This document shows, piece after piece, positions 50,444 through 62,230 of a stretch of 64,000 bases of DNA. The notes under the pieces are model-generated. The model ran no database searches, was not told the origin of the DNA, and saw only the letters and a list, made by a program, of their open reading frames with translations. The stretch's first letter is position 1. Every line of letters starts with the position of its first letter. Made by a program: the position numbers and the translations under genes. The stretch comes from Ligustrum vulgare (Eukaryota > Streptophyta > Magnoliopsida > Lamiales > Oleaceae): assembly GCA_963555705.1 (NCBI GenBank), contig OY743180.1:36364129-36428128 (forward strand), written 5' to 3'.

Positions 50444-51164
50444 TTGTTACTCTTACCCCCATTCATTAAATTTAGTGTCTACTTCAGCTAGGTTGTCGGC
50501 ATATCAAGTGTGTAGTGTTAAAACCATTCAGAAAGACCAGTATTCTACGAGCACGTCTTATGCAATCAATACAAATATTTAATCATTGTCAAGCAAATCT
50601 TAAATAATATTTTAAAGTATACAAAAATAAACTTTACAATAATAAATCTATTGCAATACAAAAATATGAAATTTCATAAACTTGTCTTACTCCAAATAAA
50701 AAAAAATTCAGTAGCAGTTCCAAAATATTGTTACTCGTACATCGACATACCTACCCCAGGTCCTTACCCTATCCGAATAAAAGTTACCAACTTCTTCAAC
50801 TCCCAGTCCGACTCCTATTAGCTCAGGAAATATACTTCAAACATACAATAATAATGAATTCAAAACTGAAAATAAAATCTAAAGGGCCATAAGAATTTAT
50901 ATAAATAAAATACTTCCTTTACGAGAAGTACGGTTGTTGCCAGTCCAAGCGTCCATATTTAAAAGCATCCCAAAAAGACAAGTATTCTACGAAAACAGCT
51001 TATGTAATCGTTAATAACAATCTTTCTCAAGCAAATCTTTTAAAATATTTTAAAGAAAATAATAGTAAACAATGCAACAATACATATATAGCAATACAAG
51101 AAGATGAAATTTCATACACTACTCTTACTTCTACTTATGAAATTTTAATAACCGCTCCAACCTG
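50444..51164. repeat. Deleted monomer (721 bp), 203 bp missing
   Basis: In this unit TTCAGCTA is followed directly by GGTTGTCGGC at about 50490. Normally about 203 bp of half B separates TTCAGCTATTACTCC from CAACTAGGTTGTCGG. The three bases CTA are common to both sides, which fits a microhomology-mediated or slippage deletion. The unit also has a private CCAAAATATTGTTACTC variant near 50720. The next unit lacks one C in its CACCCC run near 51178. Confidence 0.85.
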
Positions 51165-54100
51165 TTGTTACTCTCACCCCATTCCTTAAATTTAGTGTCT
51201 ACTTCAGCTATTACTCCAACTGTGACTTACCGACTTCTACGACATCCCGTACTCGTATAATAGTTATTACTCACTTCACTCCTACTCCGACTCCTATTAA
51301 CTCAAGTAATCTGCGTCAAACATACACTAATTATAAATTCGATATTAAAAACTAAATCGAACTGGACATAATAAACATTTCACTAAAAGAAATAATTCCC
51401 TTATAAGCAACTAGGTTGTCGGCATATCAAGTGTGTAGTGTTAAAACCATTCCAAAAGACCAGTATTCTACGAGCACGTCTTCTGCAATCAATACAAATA
51501 TTTAATCATTGTCAAGCAAATCTTAAATAATATTTTAAAGTATAAAAAAATAAACTTTACAATAATAAATCTATTGCAATACTAAAATATGAAATTTCAT
51601 AAACTTGTCTTACTCCAAATAAAAAAAAATTCAGTAGCAGTTCCTAACAATTGTTACTCGTACATCGACATACCTACCCCAGGTCCTTACCCTATCCGAA
51701 TAAAAGTTACCAACTTCTTCAACTCCCAGTCCGACTCCTATTAGCTCAGGAAATCTACTTCAAACATACAATAATAATGAATTCAAAACTGAAAATAAAA
51801 TCTAAAGGGCCATAAGAATTTATATAAATAAACTACTTCCCTTACGAGAAGTACGGTTGTAGCCAGTCCAAGCGTCCATATTGAAAAGCATCCCAAAAAG
51901 ACAAGTATTCTACGAAAACAGCTTATGTAATCGTTAATAACAATCTTTCTCAAGCAAATCTTTTAAAATATTTTAAAGAAAATAATAGTAAACAATGCAA
52001 CAATACATATATAGCAATACAAGAAGGTGAAATTTCATACACTACTCTTACTTCTACTTATGAAATTTTAATAACCGCTCCAACCTGTTGTTACTCTCAC
52101 CCCCATTCCTTAAATATAGTGTCTACTTCAGCTATTACTCCAACTGTGACTTACCAACTTCTACGACATCCCGTACTCGTATAATAGTTATTACTCACTT
52201 CACTCCTACTCCGACTCCTATTAACTCAAGTAATCTGCGTCAAACATACACTAATTATAAATTCGATATTAAAAACTAAATCGAACTGGCCATAATAAAC
52301 ATTTCACTAAAAGAAATAATTCCCTTATAAGCAACTAGGTTGTCGGCATATCAAGTGTGTAGTTTTAAAACCATTCCAAAAGACCAGTAATCTACGAGCA
52401 CTTCTTCTGCAATCAATACAAATATTTAATCATTGTCAAGCAAATCTTAAATAATATTTTAAAGTATACAAAAATAAACTTTACAATAATAAATCTATTG
52501 CAATACTAAAATATGAAATTTCATAAACTTGTCTTACTCCAAATAAAAAAAATTTCAGTAGCAGTTCCTAACAATTGTTACTCGTACATCGACATACCTA
52601 CCCCAGGTCCTTACCCTATCCCAATAAAAGTTACCAACTTCTTCAACTCCCAGTCCGACTCCTATTAGCTCAGGAAATCTACTTCAAACATACAATAATA
52701 ATGAATTCAAAACTGAAAATAAAATCTAAAGGGCCATAAGAATTTATATAAATAAACTACTTCCCTTACGAGAAGTACGGTTGTTGCCAGTCCAAGCGTC
52801 CATATTGAAAAGCATCCCAAAAAGGCAAGTATTCTACGAAAACAGCTTATGTAATCGTTAATAACAATCTTTCTCAAGCAAATCTTTTAAAATATTTTAA
52901 AGAAAATAATAGTAAACAATGCAACAATACATATATAGCAATACAAGAAGTTGAAATTTCATACACTACTCTTACTTCTACTTATGAAATTTTAATAACC
53001 GCTCCAACCTGTTGTTACTCTCACCCCCATTCCTTAAATTTAGTGTCTACTTCAGCTATTACTCCAACTGTGACTTACCGACTTCTACGACATCCCGTAC
53101 TCGTATAATAGTTATTACTCACTTCACTCCTACTCCGACTCCTATTAACTCAAGTAATCTACGTCAAACATACACTAATTATAAATTCGATATTAAAAAC
53201 TAAATCGAACTGGCCATAATAAACATTTCACTAAAAGAAATAATTCCCTTATAAGCAACTAGGTTGTCGGCATATCAAGTGTGTAGTTTTGAAACCATTC
53301 CAAAAGACCAGTAATCTACGAGCACTTCTTCTACAATCAATACAAATATTTAATCATTGTCAAGCAAATCTTAAATAATATTTTAAAGTATACAAAAATA
53401 AACTTTACAATAATAAATCTATTGCAATACTAAAATATGAAATTTCATAAACTTGTCTTACTCCAAATAAAAAAAAATCCAGTAGCAGTTCCTAACAATT
53501 GTTACTCGTACATCGACATACCTACCCCAGGTCCTTACCCTATCCGAATAAAAGTTACCAACTTCTTCAACTCCCAGTCCGACTCCTATTAGCTCAGGAA
53601 ATCTACTTCAAACATACAATAACAATGAATTCAAAACTGAAAATAAAATCTAAAGGGCCATAAGAATTTATATAAATAAACTACTTCCCTTACGAGAAGT
53701 ACGGTTGTAGCCAGTCCAAGCGTCCATATTGAAAAGCATCCCAAAAAGACAAGTATTTTACGAAAACAGCTTATGTAATCGTTAATAACAATCTTTCTCA
53801 AGCACATCTTTTAAAATATTTTAAAGAAAATAATAGTAAACAATGCAACAATACATATATAGCAATACAAGAAGATGAAATTTCATACACTACTCTTACT
53901 TCTACTTATGAAATTTTAATAACCGCTCCAACCTGTTGTTACTCTCACCCCCATTCCTTAAATTTAGTGTCTACTTCAGCTATTACTCCAACTGTGACTT
54001 ACCGACTTCTACGACATCCCGTACTCGTATAATAGTTATTACTCACTTCACTCCTACTCCGACTCCTATTAACTCAAGTAATCTGCGTCAAACATACACT

Positions 54101-56238
54101 AATTATAAATTCGATATTAAAAACTAAATCGAACTGGACATAATAAACATTTCACTAAAAGAAATAATTCCCTTATAAGCAACTAGGTTGTCGGCATATC
54201 AAGTGTGTAGTTTTGAAACCATTCCAAAAGACCAGTAATCTACGAGCACTTCTTCTGCAATCAATACAAATATTTAATCATTGTCAAGCAAATCTTAAAT
54301 AATATTTTAAAGTATACAAAAATAAACTTTACAATAATAAATCTATTGCAATACTAAAATATGAAATTTCATAAACTTGTCTTACTCCAAATAAAAAAAA
54401 TTTCAGTAGCAGTTCCTAACAATTGTTACTCGTACATCGACATACCTACCCCAGGTCCTTACCCTATCCGAATAAAAGTTACCAACTTCTTCAACTCCCA
54501 GTCCGACTCCTATTAGCTCAGGAAATCTACTTCAAACATACAATAATAATGAATTCAAAACTGAAAATAAAATCTAAAGGGCCATAAGAATTTATATAAA
54601 TAAACTACTTCCCTTACGAGAAGTACGGTTGTAGCCAGTCCAAGCGTCCATATTGAAAACCATCCCAAAAAGACAAGTATTCTACGAAAACAGCTTATGT
54701 AATCGTTAATAACAATCTTTCTCAAGCAAATCTTTTAAAATATTTTAAAGAAAATAATAGTAAACAATGCAACAATACATATATAGCAATACAAGAAGGT
54801 GAAATTTCATACACTACTCTTACTTCTACTTATGAAATTTTAATAACCGCTCCAACCTATTGTTACTCTCACCCCCATTCCTTAAATATAGTGTCTACTT
54901 CAGCTATTACTCCAACTGTGACTTACCAACTTCTACGACATCCCATACTCGTATAATAGTTATTACTCACTTCACTCCTACTCCGACTCCTATTAACTCA
55001 AGTAATCTGCGTCAAACATACACTAATTATAAATTCGATATTAAAAACTAAATCGAACTGGACATAATAAACATTTCACTAAAAGAAATAATTCCCTTAT
55101 AAGCAGTTCTAGGTTGTCGGCATATCAAGTGTGTAGTTTTGAAACCATTCCAAAAGACCAGTAATCTACGAGCACTTCTTCTGCAATCAATACAAATATT
55201 TAATCATTGTCAAGCAAATCTTAAATAATATTTTAAAGTATACAAAAATAAACTTTACAATAATAAATCTATTGCAATACTAAAATATGAAATTTCATAA
55301 ACTTGTCTTACTCCAAATAAAAAAAATTTCAGTAGCAGTTCCTAACAATTGTTACTCGTACATCGACATACCTACCCCAGGTCCTTACCCTATCCGAATA
55401 AAAGTTACCAACTTCTTCAACTCCCAGTCCGACTCCTATTAGCTCAGGAAATCTACTTCAAACATACAATAATAATGAATTCAAAACTGAAAATAAAATC
55501 TAAAGGGCCATAAGAATTTATATAAATAAACTACTTCCCTTACGAGAAGTACGGTTGTAGCCAGTCCAAGTGTCCATATTGAAAAGCATCCCAAAAAGAC
55601 AAGTATTCTACGAAAACAGCTTATGTAATCGTTAATAACAATCTTTCTCAAGCAAATCTTTTAAAATATTTTAAAGAAAATAATAGTAAACAATGCAACA
55701 ATACATATATAGCAATACAAGAAGGTGAAATTTCATACACTACTCTTACTTCTACTTATGAAATTTTAATAACCGCTCCAACCTGTTGTTACTCTCACCC
55801 CCATTCCTTAAATATAGTGTCTACTTCAGCTATTACTCCAACTGTGACTTACCAACTTCTACGACATCCCGTACTCGTATAATAGTTATTACTCACTTCA
55901 CTCCTACTCCGACTCCTATTAACTCAAGTAATCTGCGTCAAACATACACTAATTATAAATTCGATATTAAAAACTAAATCGAACTGGACATAATAAACAT
56001 TTCACTAAAAGAAATAATTCCCTTATAAGCAACTAGGTTGTCGGAATATCAAGTGTGTAGTGTTAAAACCATTCCAAAAGACCAGTATTCTACGAGCACG
56101 TCTTCTGCAATCAATACAAATATTTAATCATTGTCAAGCAAATCTTAAATAATATTTTAAAGTATAAAAAAATAAACTTTACAATAATAAATCTATTGCA
56201 ATACTAAAATATGAAATTTCATAAACTTGTCTTACTCC

Positions 56239-56640
56239 AATTAAATAAATTTCAGTAGAAGTTCCTAACAATTGTTACTCTGAATCCCATATTTGTTAAA
56301 CTTTAGTTCCTATTTCCACTTTTACTCGTACATCGACATACCTACCCCAGGTCCTTCCCCTATTCGAATAAAAGTTACCAACTTCTTCAACTCCCAGTCC
56401 GACTCCTATTAATACAGGAAATCTACTTCAAACATACAATAATAATGAATTCAAAACTGAAAACAAAATCTAAAGGGCCATAAGAATTTAAATAAATAAA
56501 CTACTTCCCTTACGAGAAGTACGGTTGTAGCCAGTCCAAGCGTCCATATTGAAAAGCATCCCGAAAAGAGAAGTATTCTACGAAAACAGCTTATGTAATC
56601 GTTAATAACAATCTTTCTCAAGCAAATCTTATAAAATATT
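56239..56640. repeat. Middle-domain (alpha-type) half A inside the right domain, copy 1
   Basis: The stretch carries alpha half-A markers: CCAATTAAATAAATT, CAGTAGAAG, the 47 bp block starting TGAATCCC, CCCTATTCGAAT, CATCCCGAAAAGAG and AATCTTATAAAATAT. It returns to right-type sequence between about 56632 and 56648. This is why the 56451-56690 minus-strand frame reappears here. Confidence 0.75.
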
Positions 56641-59600
56641 TTAAAGAAAATAATAGTAAACAATGCAACAATACATATATAGCAATACAAGAAGGTGAAA
56701 TTTCATACACTACTCTTACTTCTACTTATGAAATTTTAATAACCGCTCCAACCTGTTGTTACTCTCACCCCCATTCCTTAAATATAGTGTCTACTTCAGC
56801 TATTACTCCAACTGTGACTTACCAACTTCTACGACATCCCGTACTCGTATAATAGTTATTACTCACTTCACTCCTACTCCGACTCCTATTAACTCAAGTA
56901 ATCTGCGTCAAACATACACTAATTATAAATTCGATATTAAAAACTAAATCGAACTGGACATAATAAACATTTCACTAAAAGAAATAATTCCCTTATAAGC
57001 AACTAGGTTGTCGGAATATCAAGTGTGTAGTGTTAAAACCATTCCAAAAGACCAGTATTCTACGAGCACGTCTTCTGCAATCAATACAAATATTTAATCA
57101 TTGTCAAGCAAATCTTAAATAATATTTTAAAGTATACAAAAATAAACTTTACAATAATAAATCTATTGCAATACTAAAATATGAAATTTCATAAACTTGT
57201 CTTACTCCAAATAAAAAAAATTTCAGTAGCAGTTCCTAACAATTGTTACTCGTACATCGACATACCTACCCCAGGTTCTTACCCTATCCCAATAAAAGTT
57301 ACCAACTTCTTCAACTCCCAGTCCGACTCCTATTAGCTCAGGAAATCTACTTCAAACATACAATAATAATGAATTCAAAACTGAAAATAAAATCTAAAGG
57401 GCCATAAGAATTTATATAAATAAACTACTTCCCTTACGAGAAGTACGGTTGTGGCCAGTCCAAGCGTCCATATTGAAAAGCATCCCAAAAAGACAAGTAT
57501 TCTACGAAAACAGCTTATGTAATCGTTAATAACAATCTTTCTCAAGCAAATCTTTTAAAATATTTTAAAGAAAATAATAGTAAACAATGCAACAATACAT
57601 ATATAGCAATACAAGAAGGTGAAATTTCATACACTACTCTTACTTCTACTTATGAAATTTTAATAACCGCTCCAACCTGTTGTTACTCTCACCCCCATTC
57701 CTTAAATATAGTGTCTACTTCAGCTATTACTCCAACTGTGACTTACCTACTTCTACGACATCCCGTACTCGTATAATAGTTATTACTCACTTCACTCCTA
57801 CTCCGACTCCTATTAACTCAAGTAATCTGCGTCAAACATACACTAATTATAAATTCGATATTAAAAACTAAATCGAACTGGCCATAATAAACATTTCACT
57901 AAAAGAAATAATTCCCTTATAAGCAACTAGGTTGTCGGCATATCAAGTGTGTAGTTTTAAAACCATTCCAAAAGACCAGTATTCTACGAGCACTTCTTCT
58001 GCAATCAATACAAATATTTAATCACTGTCAAGCAAATCTTAAATAATATTTTATAGTATACAAAAATAAACTTTACAATAATAAATCTATTGCAATACTA
58101 AAATATGAAATTTCATAAACTTGGCTTACTACAAATAAAAAAAAATTCAGTAGCAGTTCCTAACAATTGTTACTCGTACATCGACATACCTACCCCAGGT
58201 ACTTACCCTATCCGAATAAAAGTTACCAACTTCTTCAACTCCCAGTCCGACTCCTATTAGCTCAGGAAATCTACTTCAAACATACAATAATAATGAATTC
58301 AAAACTGAAAATAAAATCTAAAGGGCCATAAGAATTTATATAAATAAACTACTTCCCTTACGAGAAGTACGGTTGTTGCCAGTCCAAGCGTCCATATTGA
58401 AAAGCATCCCAAAAAGACAAGTATTCTACGAAAACAGCTTATGTAATCGTTAATAACAATCTTTCTCAAGCAAATCTTTTAAAATATTTTATAGAAAATA
58501 ATAGTAAACAATGCAACAATACATATATAGCAATACAAGAAGTTGAAATTTCATACACTACTCTTACTTCTACTTATGAAATTTTAATAACCGCTCCAAC
58601 CTGTTGTTACTCTCACCCCCATTCCTTAAATTTAGTGTCTACTTCAGCTATTACTCCAACTGTGACTTACCGACTTCTACGACATCCCGTACTCGTATAA
58701 TAGTTATTACTCACTTCACTCCTACTCCGACTCCTATTAACTCAAGTAATCTGCGTCAAACATACACTAATTATAAATTCGATATTAAAAACTAAATCGA
58801 ACTGGCCATAATAAACATTTCACTAAAAGAAATAATTCCCTTATAAGCAACTAGGTTGTCGGCATATCAAGTGTGTAGTTTTGAAACCATTCCAAAAGAC
58901 CAGTAATCTACGAGCACTTCTTCTACAATCAATACAAATATTTAATCATTGTCAAGCAAATCTTAAATAATATTTTAAAGTATACAAAAATAAACTTTAC
59001 AATAATAAATCTATTGCAATACTAAAATATGAAATTTCATAAACTTGTCTTACTCCAAATAAAAAAAATTTCAGTAGCAGTTCCTAACAATTGTTACTCG
59101 TACATCGACATACCTACCCCAGGTCCTTACCCTATCCGAATAAAAGTTACCAACTTCTTCAACTCCCAGTCCGACTCCTATTAGCTCAGGAAATCTACTT
59201 CAAACATACAATAACAATGAATTCAAAACTGAAAATAAAATCTAAAGGGCCATAAGAATTTATATAAATAAACTACTTCCCTTACGAGAAGTACGGTTGT
59301 AGCCAGTCCAAGCGTCCATATTGAAAAGCATCCCAAAAAGACAAGTATTTTACGAAAACAGCTTATGTAATCGTTAATAACAATCTTTCTCAAGCACATC
59401 TTTTAAAATATTTTAAAGAAAATAATAGTAAACAATGCAACAATACATATATAGCAATACAAGAAGATGAAATTTCATACACTACTCTTACTTCTACTTA
59501 TGAAATTTTAATAACCGCTCCAACCTGTTGTTACTCTCACCCCCATTCCTTAAATTTAGTGTCTACTTCAGCTATTACTCCAACTGTGACTTACCGACTT

Positions 59601-61828
59601 CTACGACATCCCGTACTCGTATAATAGTTATTACTCACTTCACTCCTACTCCGACTATTATTAACTCAAGTAATCTGCGTCAAACATACACTAATTATAA
59701 ATTCGATATTAAAAACTAAATCGAACTGGACATAATAAACATTTCACTAAAAGAAATAATTCCCTTATAAGCAACTAGGTTGTCGGCATATCAAGTGTGT
59801 AGTTTTGAAACCATTCCAAAAGACCAGTAATCTACGAGCACTTCTTCTGCAATCAATACAAATATTTAATCATTGTCAAGCAAATCTTAAATAATATTTT
59901 AAAGTATACAAAAATAAACTTTACAATAATAAATCTATTGCAATACTAAAATATGAAATTTCATAAACTTGTCTTACTCCAAATAAAAAAAATTTCAGTA
60001 GCAGTTCCTAACAATTGTTACTCGTACATCGACATACCTACCCCAGGTCCTTACCCTATCCGAATAAAAGTTACCAACTTCTTCAACTCCCAGTCCGACT
60101 CCTATTAGCTCAGGAAATCTACTTCAAACATACAATAATAATGAATTCAAAACTGAAAATAAAATCTAAAGGGCCATAAGAATTTATATAAATAAACTAC
60201 TTCCCTTACGAGAAGTACGGTTGTAGCCAGTCCAAGCGTCCATATTGAAAAGCATCCCAAAAAGACAAGTATTCTACGAAAACAGCTTATGTAATCGTTA
60301 ATAACAATCTTTCTCAAGCAAATCTTTTAAAATATTTTAAAGAAAATAATAGTAAACAATGCAACAATACATATATAGCAATACAAGAAGGTGAAATTTC
60401 ATACACTACTCTTACTTCTACTTATGAAATTTTAATAACCGCTCCAACCTATTGTTACTCTCACCCCCATTCCTTAAATATAGTGTCTACTTCAGCTATT
60501 ACTCCAACTGTGACTTACCAACTTCTACGACATCCCATACTCGTATAATAGTTATTACTCACTTCACTCCTACTCCGACTCCTATTAACTCAAGTAATCT
60601 GCGTCAAACATACACTAATTATAAATTCGATATTAAAAACTAAATCGAACTGGACATAATAAACATTTCACTAAAAGAAATAATTCCCTTATAAGCAACT
60701 AGGTTGTCGGCATATCAAGTGTGTAGTTTTGAAACCATTCCAAAAGACCAGTAATCTACGAGCACTTCTTCTGCAATCAATACAAATATTTAATCATTGT
60801 CAAGCAAATCTTAAATAATATTTTAAAGTATACAAAAATAAACTTTACAATAATAAATCTATTGCAATACTAAAATATGAAATTTCATAAACTTGTCTTA
60901 CTCCAAATAAAAAAAATTTCAGTAGCAGTTCCTAACAATTGTTACTCGTACATCGACATACCTACCCCAGGTCCTTACCCTATCCGAATAAAAGTTACCA
61001 ACTTCTTCAACTCCCAGTCCGACTCCTATTAGCTCAGGAAATCTACTTCAAACATACAATAATAATGAATTCAAAACTGAAAATAAAATCTAAAGGGCCA
61101 TAAGAATTTATATAAATAAACTACTTCCCTTACGAGAAGTACGGTTGTAGCCAGTCCAAGCGTCCATATTGAAAAGCATCCCAAAAAGACAAGTATTCTA
61201 CGAAAACAGCTTATGTAATCGTTAATAACAATCTTTCTCAAGCAAATCTTTTAAAATATTTTAAAGAAAATAATAGTAAACAATGCAACAATACATATAT
61301 AGCAATACAAGAAGGTGAAATTTCATACACTACTCTTACTTCTACTTATGAAATTTTAATAACCGCTCCAACCTGTTGTTACTCTCACCCCCATTCCTTA
61401 AATATAGTGTCTACTTCAGCTATTACTCCAACTGTGACTTACCAACTTCTACGACATCCCGTACTCGTATAATAGTTATTACTCACTTCACTCCTACTCC
61501 GACTCCTATTAACTCAAGTAATCTGCGTCAAACATACACTAATTATAAATTCGATATTAAAAACTAAATCGAACTGGACATAATAAACATTTCACTAAAA
61601 GAAATAATTCCCTTATAAGCAACTAGGTTGTCGGAATATCAAGTGTGTAGTGTTAAAACCATTCCAAAAGACCAGTATTCTACGAGCACGTCTTCTGCAA
61701 TCAATACAAATATTTAATCATTGTAAAGCAAATCTTAAATAATATTTTAAAGTATAAAAAAATAAACTTTACAATAATAAATCTATTGCAATACTAAAAT
61801 ATGAAATTTCATAAACTTGTCTTACTCC

Positions 61829-62230
61829 AATTAAATAAATTTCAGTAGAAGTTCCTAACAATTGTTACTCTGAATCCCATATTTGTTAAACTTTAGTTCC
61901 TATTTCCACTTTTACTCGTACATCGACATACCTACCCCAGGTCCTTCCCCTATTCGAATAAAAGTTACCAACTTCTTCAACTCCCAGTCCGACTCCTATT
62001 AACTCAGGAAATCTACTTCAAACATACAATAATAATGAATTCAAAACTGAAAACAAAATCTAAAGGGCCATAAGAATTTAAATAAATAAACTACTTCCCT
62101 TACGAGAAGTACGGTTGTAGCCAGTCCAAGCGTCCATATTGAAAAGCATCCCGAAAAGAGAAGTATTCTACGAAAACAGCTTATGTAATCGTTAATAACA
62201 ATCTTTCTCAAGCAAATCTTATAAAATATT
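61829..62230. repeat. Middle-domain (alpha-type) half A inside the right domain, copy 2
   Basis: Same patch and same switch points as at 56239-56640, 5590 bp further on. It was carried along by the hexamer duplication, so the conversion event is older than the 5590 bp duplication. Confidence 0.75.
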
